From positions 24,771,666-24,835,665 of the forward strand of contig OX485807.1 of assembly GCA_950295325.1 (NCBI GenBank): DNA of 64,000 bases, written 5' to 3'. Of this stretch, positions 35,901 to 47,100 are shown piece after piece. Source of the stretch: Polytrichum commune. Taxonomy: Eukaryota > Streptophyta > Polytrichopsida > Polytrichales > Polytrichaceae. The position numbers and the translations under genes were made by a program. The notes under the pieces are model-generated. The model had not been told where the DNA came from and made no database searches. It worked only from the letters and a program-made list of their open reading frames with translations. Numbering within the stretch: the stretch's first letter is position 1; each line of letters begins with the position of its first letter.

Positions 35901-38551
35901 TTTTCCCAGCGTTCTTCAGCAGCCAAATACAGTTGTCTCGACATTGACTGGTAAAATGCACTGAGTTTAAAATTAAGGTCAAAATCTCACTTTCATCCAA
36001 GCAAAAAGAATCATCACAAATAGTCAAAGTGAAATTGCTAGTAAAAGCAATGATGAATGGCATAACTCAACAATCCCAACACGGAACTAACTCTGGATAA
36101 CACAAAATTTTAGGCCTGCTTTACACTATGTCCAAGGGCCGTGACCATAAAACTGTGAGGGCCCTTGAAACTCATACACGACCGACATGTCGTTACCATC
36201 CCACTCATGTGAGCCCTTCTACACAAAAAGGTACAATATATCAAGGGTTGTGAGATTTTGAAGTGCAAAGGTCTCCCAGTTTAGTGTTATATTAGACCCA
36301 AATCTTTGAGGTTGGCTTGACGCAAAATCCAGTAGACCATGAAATGTTATCCATTGCTCTAGTATAAAGTGAAGTGGGATGGTATCGGCCTTTCCCACCA
36401 ATGAAAGTTTTCAGGTTTCAATGTTCATGGGATCTCAAGCTCCAGTGTAAAGTGCCCCTTAGATAGGACCATCGATGAAACAAATAAATAGTGAAGCAAA
36501 ATCAATGTGACAAGCAAGTCACAAACAAATACAGCTCTGCAACACTGCATGTTTGAAAAAAAGGATACGGAGATTCAAGAGCAATTGGAGCTTTCAAGCC
36601 TGCTCTGTCTGGAATTGACACAACTAGCTGTGCAATCTGAAAAACGTCCTTCAGCAAACTCCCTCGGCTTACATTGCCAGATCCACCTTCTGAGAGCTTC
36701 GCCTCAGAAAGATTAGAGCAGCCAAATGATAAAGCCACCTCCTTTACACCATGCTGCTGTACTAAGCACAGATTTAATAACCTGCCAGAAAAAATCTTAG
36801 AACAAATTGCAGGTACCACAATAAAACTCAGCTGGAATCAGGAACTGGTTGCACAAGAATGAAATAAAGAAGGTTGAGCACCAGACCAACTCTGGAAGCC
36901 CTAAAAAATGATTGCTCAAAGAAAGTGAGATGAAATAACATGGACCTTTTAGCTTGAGCACTGACAGCACTACCACTGTCTAAACCACCGTCCAAATCTT
37001 CATCCATTCTGTGATCCAGAGCAATGGATGGCGCTAAAATCAGAATCACCTCTGATGCCGGAGCTTGTTTAAAAAACTCATCAAAAAGCCACCTCAGCGC
37101 AGATGATGGGAAACAAGCCAACCAGTCCGGGGCAACCTCTGGCATGCAGCAACAGGAACCCTCAACAAACATACCAAATGCAAATACAGAAAATCCTCAA
37201 ATACATTAATGGATGCATGCTAGACAGTAATTCAGATAAGATGGAAAGAACTTGTGTTTGAAGGACTGTGCACAATTTATCCTGTTCTTTTGGCGCTTCC
37301 TGAGGTTTGATGCAATAATCAATCAATGAGGATAAAAAATTGCAACCACTCCATGAGAAGGTGAAAAATGATGTACTAGTGCTGCACCTAATACAAAGTG
37401 CTCACTATCGTAAATATATACACTGAAAATTATAAATCTCAAGTTGTTGGCTAGAGTGAATTCACACTCAGATTGTATGCTACATTATGGTGCTACATCA
37501 AGAACAAGACAGAGAAAGAGAGAGAAAATAAGATTTAAAATAGGGTTGAGTACGCACGGTGCAAGAGAAGTGTTGCCAATGTAGAGAAAAAGCGGCTTCC
37601 ATATAAAGAATGCCTCAATGTTATATACACGTCTGCTCTCTGATCTGCATCAAGAGCTTTCCTCTTGCAGACTGCTGCCAGCTGTTGTAACCAATTCAAG
37701 GTTGCCAAAAGGGATCAAAGACCAGATTGAGGAATAAAAATTTGCTAATACATTGTCCTTCATAAATAAGGGTAACATTAAGAGCAATAATTGCATTATC
37801 ATTAGGTGACAAAGTTAGTGCTCATACAACTTTGTGCTGCTTCACAAATTCTGCCACAATGGCAAAAGAGTTTGAGTTGTGAGTTCATCCTGATTACCTT
37901 CTCTACTGCAGCTACTTGTGAGTGAATACCACAGTCTTCCCCTGCAACTGCTTCACCATATGTAAACTGGTTAGAAAAATGGTGGTGTACTTGCTCTTTT
38001 GCACAGAGCCACAAATTATAATGTTGGAACCTTGCAAAATTTCCTTGCAGTTCTTCCTTAAGAATCAAGGGAAAGACACAAAAGCCTAATCAGGAAATAT
38101 AAATTCAAAACCATGCAGTTGCAAATTTCGAGACCCCTAATTTGCCAACCCTACACTTTAGGGTTCACAATTCAGTCCTCACTTTTTCACAAAACTGCTA
38201 TAGAATTTTGAAATTCAGAGTATCAGTACTAAAACAAACACCCCTTCATACCAGCCTGCCATCCATACATGGTTGCTCAGAATATTACAGAACTTTTAGA
38301 ACTCGACATGTCTGCAAGTAAGTGAGAGCCACACCTGAAAAGAGATCCTCTGGGACTGCATACAACATGGACGCAAGTGCGTTCAAAGATGCAATCACCA
38401 CAGAAACATGTGAGGCATTGGCTATGGTGGTAGCCATGGTGGCCAACAGCTCTCCCAGGCTGGAGTCCAAGGGCTTGCCATCATCCTTGCCGTCCTCCGC
38501 CTCAGACATGGCTACTTGTGACAAACTTCTTGCTGTAGCATTCTCAAGCAT
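26926..38551 (-). CDS. TEL2: Telomere length regulation protein TEL2 homologue (TELO2), about 1141 aa
   Basis: Fifteen exons (minus): 38551-38335, 38043-37898, 37681-37558, 37138-36946, 36781-36544, 35947-35800, 35301-35019, 34839-34613, 33806-33708, 33545-33279, 32216-31927, 31238-30962, 29613-29034, 28019-27821, 27063-26926. All junctions keep phase; the donor at 36543 is weak and uncertain. Diagnostic blocks are KILPVCCLKWVLQFAV, NRLESPLPLVREMAKRVAL, SLQPYDMSDDDSE before an acidic linker, KGENLFAPVAAAFMLPIMRD, HPEAYVRRAALYAASRVIV and LAMACVQLHSEMALQAARAL at the C-terminus. TEL2 is an alpha-solenoid scaffold of the TTT complex (with TTI1 and TTI2) that works with HSP90 to mature PIKK kinases such as TOR and ATM; the Arabidopsis homologue is EMB2423. 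The start is the first ATG after an in-frame TAA; a second ATG (38509) is possible. Arabidopsis TEL2 is about 1027 aa. Introns carry MITEs and tandem repeats. Confidence 0.94.
27263..27767. mobile_element. MITE B1 in the last TEL2 intron (505 bp)
   Basis: TAA is duplicated exactly at 27260-27262 and 27768-27770. The right end, reverse-complemented, is GGGGCACTTCACACCAGAGC; the left end is a decayed AGGCACCTTTACAGTAAGGC. Inside, read from the right end, are GGGGCCGTGACCAATTAA and CTCTCATTGGTAGAAAATGC, the same order of blocks as in the A family. Confidence 0.75.
28021..29033. repeat. Five degenerate ~200-bp tandem repeats filling TEL2 intron 13
   Basis: Units lie at about 28028-28248, 28249-28459, 28460-28680, 28681-28836 and 28837-29041. 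Each has TGACAAT-AATATTCAGGCTGGCAA, CAAAGTGACCACTTGACA, a TCAATATAATGTCCA-GGATTGCTCTAGCC core, a (TA)n or (TG)n patch, then AACACATGAGCAAACGACTC and AGGAAGAATTGCAGAACCTTGAAC. The last block is the reverse complement of the exon-13 splice donor region. (GT)n at 28586-28606 and (AT)n at 28760-28783 lie inside two units. Confidence 0.88.
29837..30143. mobile_element. TA-flanked TIR element E1 in TEL2 intron 12 (307 bp)
   Basis: The first 22 bases, beginning CACTAAATAGTCCTATTAGT, are repeated exactly in inverse at the right end. TA flanks both sides (29835-29836 and 30144-30145). It is related to E2 at 35.4 kb, which carries the same termini and inverted interior. The TA duplication points to Tc1/mariner-type mobilisation in spite of the CACTA-like start. 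Confidence 0.78.
30146..30742. mobile_element. TA-flanked TIR element F1, abutting E1 (597 bp)
   Basis: The left end is CACTTCTTTGTCTAATTAGT followed by GTGAGTTA; the right end, reverse-complemented, is CACCTTTTTGTCTAATTAGT followed by GTGGGTTA. TA lies at 30144-30145 (shared with E1) and 30743-30744. The interior is AT-rich with a poly-C run at ~30508-30520 and internal ATTTAGTGT repeats; there is no transposase. Confidence 0.72.
31312..31714 (-). mobile_element. Candidate 5S-rRNA-derived SINE in TEL2 intron 11 (403 bp)
   Basis: It is flanked by an exact 9-bp duplication, ACACATTTC, at 31303-31311 and 31715-31723. On the minus strand it begins with a 119-nt segment (31714-31596) that follows plant 5S rRNA from its GGGTG start to its GGTGCACCC end. 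It includes TCCCAT, AACTCCGAGGTTAAGC, and AGTACTTGGATGGGTGACCT, the region of the internal Pol III promoter. About 280 nt of unrelated body follow, ending TTTTTTTCTTG next to the duplication. The TSD, the head position and the absence of TG...CA ends argue against a Cassandra-type TRIM LTR. It interrupts a small intronic tandem duplication. Confidence 0.72.
31781..31905. repeat. Intronic duplicate of the TEL2 exon-12 acceptor region
   Basis: This stretch repeats 31224-31311: GGCCCTTTCAACCTGCACAA, then CCAACTGGTG-GGGATTG and CAACACATTTC. On the minus strand it recreates TTTGTGCAG followed by GTTGAAAGGGCCT, the exact exon-12 acceptor and first coding bases. It therefore forms a decoy 3' splice site at 31795/31794, upstream of the real one (31239/31238). 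Confidence 0.8.
34179..34525. repeat. Foldback MITE in TEL2 intron 8
   Basis: The left arm contains AGAGTTGGTTGTTTTGTATA, TAAGTTTTCAGTGCATGCTT and TTCTATATTGGTTCAT; the right arm repeats these in reverse (GAGTTTGGCCCTCAATGAAC, CATGCACCACAAGTGGAAAC, GCGAAACAACCAATGG). Arms exceed 120 bp around a short centre. The same family occurs in SKI2 and receptor-kinase introns. Confidence 0.72.
35410..35707. mobile_element. TA-flanked TIR element E2 in TEL2 intron 6 (298 bp)
   Basis: The left end is CACTGAATAGTCCTAATAGT; the right end, reverse-complemented, is CACTAAATAGTCTGATTAGT. TA lies at 35408-35409 and 35708-35709. The interior matches the reverse of E1 (AGTCTTCC...GGAGACTTCCAACCAGC, GGGCAAAAGTAGCATAAAAT). 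Confidence 0.78.
36113..36458. mobile_element. MITE B2 in TEL2 intron 5 (346 bp)
   Basis: TTA is duplicated exactly at 36110-36112 and 36459-36461. The left end is GGCCTGCTTTACACTATGTC; the right end, reverse-complemented, is GGGGCACTTTACACTGGAGC. Inside are GGGCCGTGACCATAAAACTG and, from the right, TTTCATTGGTGGGAAAGGCC. It is closely related to B1, and lies just downstream of the weak exon-5 donor. Confidence 0.8.
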
Positions 38552-38981
38552 GTGTTAGGATGATCTCTTTGTATAGCTTCGAGAAGAACTTTCCAAGAAT
38601 CAGGGTCCTTAGTTTCATGCATGAGTGCCAGGCATAGTAAAGTGGCATTAAGCTCTCATTAGCCGACACCTCATTGTTACTCTTTGGATAAAGCCTTCTT
38701 CAATCCACCAAGATTCAAATTAAACACCTTGCCAAAAATAATCTGAATGCACATTAGGTGGGTTCACAAAATCTGAAGAATGAGGCCCAAAGTTCATTGT
38801 GAAGTGCATAAAAGAATGATCTGTCTCTTGCAGGAGATTATAGAGACCAACTTCCTCTGTAACAAGCTCAATTCCTCCTATTGCACAAGGTTGTAATCAA
38901 ATAAACTGTGGAATGCACGTAGTTCAATCTCTTTGGGTTAAGTCCGTTCACGTTGTTTAATTGAAGACACCTTGGCTAGTT

Positions 38982-39446
38982 CAATTGAAGCGAAGGTTGA
39001 ACAGCGAGATAAAGATTTTTTTCGGTATCATGCTCAAACCAACCGATCTTTAAGTAGCTCATGGCTATTCAACATTTCGGAACGCTCTTATGAGAAATTG
39101 CCTGGTGCCCAAAAGCAGGTATCATTTCGGAGGTTAAGTCCATTCGAAGATATCCTAAACCCTGAACCCTAAACGCTGTATGTTTGAGGCGAACTTTTAT
39201 TCAACTAAAGCGCAGCTTAAACAGAGGGATGAAGATTTTTTTTTTTCATGAAGATTTTTTTTTTTTAGGTATCATGCTGAAACCCACCGATCTGTAAGTA
39301 GTTCATGCTAATAAGGATTTCGGAACGCCCTTCTGATAAATTGCCCGGGTGCTCGAAAGCAGGTATTATTTCCAAGGTTAACTCCATTCGAAAATATCCA
39401 GAACCCTAAACCCTGAATTTTTGAGGCTGATTCTTTATTCAATTGA
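38982..39446. repeat. Two tandem ~220-245-bp repeats upstream of TEL2
   Basis: Units are about 38982-39201 and 39202-39446. Both contain GATAAAGATTTTTTT or GATGAAGATTTTTTT, GGTATCATGCT-AAACC, TTTCGGAACGC, AAATTGCC, AAAGCAGGTAT and an ACCCTGAA-like end with TTTGAGG and TTTATTCAA. The second unit has an internal 21-bp duplication of the poly-T part. Confidence 0.8.
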
Positions 39447-39889
39447 ATACCGAGTAAATTTTATGCAGTACCTGAACAAGCATCCACCTACTCATCAAGC
39501 TCTCGCAGAAACAATCATGCAGAAACGAGAAACCTGAAATTTGTGAGTGGCACCTCCGATTCAAACAAAGTCGAATTTGAGTGAGTGCCCTACCTTCTTT
39601 GACTTCTTGTCACTCTGAATAGATTCAAGGGATCCATAAAGCCACAGCACTCCGTTGAGAAATCTGGGTTGAGCACTCCATACTCCAAATTGCTGAATTG
39701 CGCAGCAGTGATTGCAAAACAAGAGGTTCAAGGAGTGCGCAGCCTCCCAAGACTGATAGAAAGAAATTGCGCACACAAAGTGTAGATTCTCGTAAGCAGG
39801 TTATCATATAGATCCACATCCCCAGATTGCAAGCAACAAGGACTTCAATTCAATTGGATGATGTATTATTGTACCGAAATGCAAGTCTC

Positions 39890-40020
39890 AGGGACAAAGA
39901 GCCGTGACCATGAAAATTTAAGGGCCCTTGAAAATCATCCAAAGGCCGTACCGTGGGATATCGAAATCCTGTTGATGGGCCCTCAAGCTTAGTGTGAAGC
40001 GAAAGTGGACCGCAACATGT
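39890..40020. mobile_element. MITE B-family fragment
   Basis: The sequence GAGCCGTGACCATGAAAATT, then GGGCCCTTGAAAATCATCC and GGGCCCTCAAGCTTAGTGTG, is shared with B1 and B2. The termini are degraded and no target duplication is visible. Confidence 0.55.
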
Positions 40021-43000
40021 CCTTTGGACATTCCAATATATTAGGCACTTCCTAAATATACATAATCTCTTATTTTCATCTCATAGAGCTTCACCACTAA
40101 AGGTCTTACACTTTTTCAAATAGTGCGACAAACATTATTCATTTGCTATTTAGGAAACTGCAAGGCTAGAAAACAAGATGGTTTGTGAAATAAACTTGTT
40201 GATAGCAGTTCAAATGTTTTTCCTCAAGGTTTTTGTGTTTCCGGTACATTTCACTGCGTGCAAATTATAAGCATTTGGAATGATTGTCAGAATTTGGTGT
40301 TGTTTGACATGTGTTCTATTTGATTTAAAAAATATTTGGTAATTTTGATGAGTAGGAGAATATACAATATATATTTATTACCTATTAGGGTTGATGTACA
40401 AATTTAGTGGAATATCATTGTATACTTCATAGGTCATTTGCATATTAGTAAGAAGATGCCAAATACATCTACAAAATTGAAATTTGAAAATTGCCACATC
40501 CACAAATTCTTATTTCAATGGACAAAGAAATTCCAAAGGAAGGGGAAAAATCACTCCCCATCTCTCACCTCTGGCGAAGGCTAGTTTCTTCTCTAATCAA
40601 GTGCAAATATGTGCAAGATTGGAAACCCAATTGCAACCAATTAAACAATATAGCAAAAATCAAATGAAATCAATTTTCTATCCCTCCTAATGCTCTCCTC
40701 CCCTCTCATCCTTTTATTTCCTACCATTATCATGCCTTCCTTGCCCTCACATACTTTATGTTCATTGAAGCTCTAGCAAGTTCAAGGACTATGGTTACAT
40801 ATGATAAAGTGGGTGGCATGCAAGAAGCAATTGCATATAGCAATCATTTGCATCCTTGTCTACCCTTTCACATTTTTATCATTTGGACTGAAAATGTTCT
40901 CATTGTTTATCATTTGTAGCTCGAGTAGTTGGCTATCAGTTATGTTACACGTGAGGTCAATGGTAGATCCAATTAAGGCATTTTTGGGTAACACACTTAT
41001 TACAATGACTAGCATGAATGTGAGTTAACAACAAATGTAGCCAGATTCTAAGTTAGATGGTGTTGAGGGTTGGCCCAAGTTGGGGCAATTAAAAAAATGT
41101 CAAGCAATTTTTTTTTTCCCAAAGAAGATGGTGAAGTGGCAAACCCCAACAACAAAACCATTGCACTCAAATCTTCAATCACTCACAATGTTTTCATTCT
41201 TCCACTTCAAGATTTGGATAAGGTATGGATACACGTGACTTGTGAAATTGAATCTAAAGAGTCCAAACTTCCTTCTTAAGTCCAAGTATTGAAGGAGGAT
41301 TCATTGAAAAATACACCAAAGAAAAAATGATTTTAGAATGATGGCTATGTCCAAATGATTGAGTGTTAAGAAACTCGACTAATGCTTATGAAAAGAACTC
41401 AAGAAGCTCTACAAGATGAAATATTGTTTCATAAAAAACAAGGAAGATGTGATCTTGGAGTTATCATCATTCCAAGTTTATGAAAGTGCTCCTATAAGGT
41501 CAACACCACCTTGAACCAATGAGTTGTACTAGAAAAGTCCGTGTCAACAAAAACCACTCCATGTCAAACAACCCATTTTCTATGATTTTTTGTTTCTCAC
41601 TTAAGTGGCACCAACGAAATATAGACTATAGCAATTTCATCCTTATTTCAAATTAAATCACCATAAACAGATGAAAATATGTTGAATTAACTAAAAATTG
41701 GTCAGAATAATTGATTTTATTGCAATTTTGTTTTGAGAACTTGATCTAAAATTTTCCAAAAAAAGGAATTTAGATTTTAAAAAACTTGTTGACTATATTT
41801 CACCACTAAAAAAAAATTCAATGCTTGGCAACCCATACTGAGATATGTGGGTGTTATTTAGATAGTTTTTCTTGTTCTTCATCTTCTAGTGATCAAATTT
41901 ATGTCTTCAAATTTGTGTTGCATTAAGGAATCTAAGATGAAACACTAACAAGAATTATATTGAAAATTGGAATTCTTTATTTAATCATGGTTATCAAAAG
42001 TGCATGTTAATTGATACCTTAAATGAATACATAGGTCCTCCCGTTGTGTTCATTATTGGCCCCTCTCTCTCTCTCTCTCTCTCTCTACACTTGGATTCCT
42101 CAACACTTGGAGCACATGGAGCATTCTCAATTGGTTGGACAAATAAGAAAATTCATAAGTCTTGAGCAATATTTAATGTAAGTTAAGTCTATTCTCCATT
42201 TGTTTTATGAATCTTAGGAAAACATCATTGCATACGATGGGATACACCTATGTAATGACCATATAGTTGAGACTTTCCATTGTCTCAAATTAATATATGA
42301 ATCACAACAACACGAAGTCACCCTAAACATAGGCTACAATATATCATCAAGAAATATGCAGCCCAAAGCTAATGGTTAACCAATATAAGCACATTGGGTA
42401 GAGCACTTGAAACCTACTTCAACATAACATCAAAATAATACATGCATATTGAATATAGAATACACCCCAAACCCTTCAACCTACAAAACTATTGTGTAAT
42501 AAATACATATTGATTGCAACATAGGAGTTTCATCCCAAAAACAAATTAAACAAATATTTAATATTATATATGGATATTCATCCAAACCCAAACACAATTG
42601 GATTCGTAAGTAACTCAAAGTCTAGCCCAATTGTATTGAATGCACATAGACTTACTAGTAGATTATTATAATACTAAACATGCTAAAATTATAATAATAG
42701 GTCAAGTACAAAGATGCTGGATAATATTGGTGGTTGTTCACAACCAAAGAATTTGACTTCTACCAAATTCTCATTGGCTTGATTCACCCACGAGGTGAGC
42801 AATGTTGTCTTTTGCAAATGCTATGTCATAATACTTTCGAGGGAGGGATAGTAACCCATTATGATTCTTCCACGGTTTCCATGCTATAATTATGGAATAT
42901 GTGTTTATCCAGCTTGGACCATGCTCATAATCCACCCTCCGTATATGTTAGTTAGCAATACATTACATATAGGGATTTGACCTTGGTAGTGACCATATAG

Positions 43001-43254
43001 ACATACCTCGTGAATATGAACACCTTGGAGTTGATTTCTACTCACATGGCTATATTGAGCCATGAACTAAAGTGTCAAATTGCATGTATAAAAGCTTTGG
43101 AGTCATGTTAAAAGGAGCTAAAACTTCCATTTATTCAATGCTTGAATGCTTTAAACTTATATATATTGGGGTGGGGGGGGGGGAGAAGATGCATGAAGAT
43201 TTTAAACATCACTCTAAGTTTGGAGACCTAGAGAGAGAGAGAGAGAGAGAGAGT

Positions 43255-43330
43255 AGACAAGTGATGTGGCCGCCTCAGAGGGTGGCATTTTCGGAAAGGA
43301 CTACCGGTATAAGCCTCCTCCTCGAAAAGT
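43255..43330 (-). repeat. Repeat block shared with 16.9 kb
   Basis: In reverse complement, GAGGAGGAGGCTTATA, AAAATGCCACCCTCT and GGCGGCCACATCAC match 16914-16980 in order (about 85% by eye). A (GA)n tract adjoins it here. It is probably a piece of a dispersed transposon. Confidence 0.6.
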
Positions 43331-44022
43331 CCTCATTGAAAGGATTCTGGAAAAGGCATGAAAATACATTTGATGACTCGCATCAAAGTGTGTTCCTTGA
43401 CATACTATTATACATTGTTGGTGGAATTTGAAAAACTTCCCATAGAATTATACACACTTAAGCTAACTATAGGTCTCCACATTAATGACTTGCCCGCCTA
43501 CCCTCATCTTGGAGCTTAGATGAATATCTTATTCATTCTCAAACTGAAGACACTCATACCCATCAAGTGGTCATACAACCCAATCATGTTGACTATTTAA
43601 CCCATAATGGTTAATATATTATGAGCACGTAGTCCAATATCTTTAATATACATGTCTTTTTGGTGTCTATTTTTGAAATCACACCTAATGACATACCACT
43701 CAAAATATAGGTGTTTAGGTTTTCAATTTAGGCATGTTTATCTTAAATTTGTGTTATAGCATGACCTGCCAAAAACTTTACTTGAGGTCATGGAAATTCC
43801 ATGAAAGCCAATCTTTCCAAAAGGTTGACTCAAATCACCCAATTTTATCATGCATAATAATTGGGAGGATAATGTGTCTTAATGTTTGATAATGGAACTT
43901 AATGATTGGCTACATAGTGATTGCCACTTCAACGATTTGAGAAAGGAAAAAATTAAAGTTAGCAAACATCATATGAGCGGGCTAAGGTATGTTCGAACTT
44001 CGCCATGTGATCATATCATCGC

Positions 44023-44037
44023 AAACCCTAACCCTAA
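44023..44037. promoter_or_regulatory. Telo-box upstream of SKI2
   Basis: AAACCCTAACCCTAA lies 133 bp upstream of the proposed SKI2 start codon. AAACCCTAA telo-boxes are common near transcription starts of plant translation and RNA-metabolism genes; a role here is inferred. Confidence 0.5.
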
Positions 44038-44169
44038 TTCTGGACTCGCGAGCAACAGGGGAGGACGCACGGAGCTCGCAATCGATCGATCGGATCGCAT
44101 CGCAATTGCACAATCACCTATCGACAGGAATCGACGCCAAATGCACCAGAATTCTCAAGCCAGGTCACC

Positions 44170-47100
44170 ATGACGCCACGAATAGGTACGATTCCTGCTC
44201 AAAACGCATCAGAAGTGGACCTGATCCGATCCCCACACATGGAATTTCAAGCATCTTGCATTTTTCCCCGGTTATGCATGTGGTTTGGATTCAATGGTAG
44301 CAGAAGCCTACGAAATTTTGGAAGTCCAGGGAGCTGGACAATATTCACTTTGGTCCAGAATTTTGGAGCGAAAGGTCCCTGAAGTGGTCATGAGGATTTT
44401 GCATGTCATTTGTCATGGTTGGTCATGTGAAACTTGGAAGAAATTATTCACATCCTTTTGGGACATGTTGAGTTCCCAGGACACCATGTTTCTCATTTTG
44501 AACGTCTTGAAATTTAGCACTCTGAATTGTGATTTCACCATTCTTTCTTTGGTGAGGATAGTGGATTATGTTAATGTCTTTGCACTTCATCTCCATTCAT
44601 CGACTTCGTTTATCAGAGTGAAGCTCTGGGGTTCAGGGTTTGGTATTGAAAATTCATCAAAACCGTCAGAGAGGTTTGATGTGATAACAGCAGAAAGAAT
44701 ATTGTGTGAATGTTGAAAAGGTTTCAGCTTTTGTAATTTTATCGAATGTGGCAAGGATTATCTAAGAGCACATAGGTTGAATTCTTTGCAGCGATCTTGT
44801 AGAGAATGAAAGGAGCTGGAATTTGGAGTAGATGCATCCGCAGTTGAATTCCAACTTTTTTTGAAACCTTGTTGCAATTTCTCTAATCTCATTTTTAGCA
44901 TGCATTTCATCACTATTATAACTAAATGTAAATATTTATCCGACATGATTGTCGGATTCAAGGTTTTGAGGTCAGCTACTGATTGAATAGGAAGGGTGAG
45001 AACTTACTAGCTGGTGGGATTATTTGACATGAATGGGGTGATGTGTGAATGCAGGGGGGAACTTCCCCTTCAAGGTTAGGATGACAGGCTATGGTGGGCA
45101 TCTTTCTGTGGAGCCATTGCCAGAAGTTTGTCGAGATTCTCCATTGAGCAATCTTCCAGACCTCATACTTGTAAGAAACTTGCATGTCACCATTTTCTAT
45201 CCATAGTTGTTGAGGCAAACTCTTGAAGTTACAGAGGCTATTGAGGTAATTTGATGAACATGACTGCTAGGAGTAGCTGATTTTAAACCTTGACTCAACA
45301 GAGTCTGGAGGTTAGTTCCTTAAAGTATACATCAATATCATCTTGTGATGCTTTCAAACTGTAGTTGATGACTTGATGCTTCCCAAGGCAAAATCTTCTT
45401 GTTGTCATTCTTGGAAGGTTGCTACAATGTCTGGTTGCAATGTAGTTGTCCTTAGGTCTATATTGTTAGAAGGTGTGTCAGTTGCAGGAAGATGAAGGAA
45501 ATACCATTTCTGATATCATGATATTGTATTCTTGGAACATAATACCATCATTTCTTTGTAGTTTTTGTTATGAGCTATGAGGTTATCTCTATTATGTGAT
45601 TGTCTACAAATGTAAGTACGAGTTTCTGAGAGACAATATAAGGATAGTGAATATCAATTACAGTCTATTACTGCACATTGCACTGGGTTTTACTGTTCTA
45701 GCCGGTGCTTAGGTTTGCTCATCATTATGCAGTAAAATTCTGATATTCATCTGGAAGCATCTGCATTGAAGGCTTATTACTTTTCAAACCTATGTCACTT
45801 TTCTCACATATCCTCCTCAAAGGTTTTGTAGCTTTTTTCTGGGGTAGGGTACTTTGGCGTCCAGTTGTGATGTACTGTGTTCTTTGTGTGGGTGCAGCCC
45901 CCGCCCTTTCCACCTGAGACACCTGAAAGTGCTCGGAGGAAAATTGAAGAGGAATATCTCACACCCTGCCTGGATGAGGATGCCAGCGATGTTGCACTCG
46001 CTGGAAAGATGTGGGACTTTGACTGGTTTGGTGAAGGTACTTAATCTGTGTCATTTCCCTTTTGCAATTGAAGAATTACTTTGATCATGTGTCAGGGGTG
46101 TTTGTTTTTGATGGTGTTGTATGACCTCTGTGTGGTGTTATTTACCTTCAGAGGCTTGATTACCTTATTACTGATGCAGTTTTGCTGATCATAATTTGTC
46201 CCTGTTTCTTACACATATGCTTTCCTATCTATGGTTTAGGAGTAACGGAGCTACAACCATCGCTGCCAAAGCTAGCAGTTGTCCCAGTCTGGGAACCTCC
46301 GTACAGACGTGTGAAGAAGGATGGATGCAATAGCTTGGAGGATTGGATTCCTGATTTTGAGGAAGTCTGTGACATTCGCACTCATTTGTATTCTTTCCAT
46401 TTGTGTCTTTTATGGCATGTATTTAAAAATCTAAACTATTAGTGTTCCTTATACGTTGATAAAGTCCTGTGGTGGAGGCTAAAATGACATCTTTAAGTTT
46501 GTTAGCAAGAAGAACAGGAGGTGCAAAACATAAAGCAATGCAGAAGTTATGTCTTATCTGTGATCATTATGACAATGAGAATAGGTACCTCACTTGGAAA
46601 TAGGTGGGAATTACACAACAAGTCTCATCTCTTAATGCACTGGCTATCATTGGAGTTGCCCACAACATTGTGGATGTAGTGATTTACCTGATTTTATGGG
46701 TGTGGGCTAGGTTGAGACAGAACATGCAAAGCTCAATGCTCAAAATTCCTCTTCTGTACTGCGAAAACCATCTCACCCTGAGGATTTTGTGAGAGGAAGC
46801 ACCAATAATCATCCCTTCCGACCAGGAGGTTTTGACCTTACTCAAACCTCTGGCAAAAAAACTCCTCAAGGAGCATTGAATGGGGACTGGGTTCGAACAA
46901 TTCTATATGGTGGGCCCCTTCAGAAGGTTGCTCCGGGTCTTAAACATGGTATTGACTTTGGAATTCCAGAGGTGAGTTGTCTGAACCTCTAATTTCCCTG
47001 GTTGAGTGCAACATGCTGAAGGTTATGTCCTATTCGTTGTTGATGTCCTCAGTGTAGTTCATGATCATGGTAACATATCTTGGAGGCACTTAAAAAAAAT

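Larger units (their letters stand above)
38552..44169. other. Divergent intergenic region between TEL2 and SKI2
   Basis: TEL2 is transcribed leftward from here and SKI2 rightward. The first several hundred bases probably hold the TEL2 5' UTR. It contains the tandem repeats at 38982-39446, a MITE B fragment at ~39890-40020, (TC)n at 42062-42087, a poly-G run at ~43173-43183 and (GA)n at 43230-43253. Between 40020 and 43170 I see only AT-rich sequence and short chance ORFs. Confidence 0.5.

Noticed and set aside
44023-44037. Interstitial telomere repeat
   Set aside because: Only two CCCTAA units; it is better explained as a telo-box promoter element.
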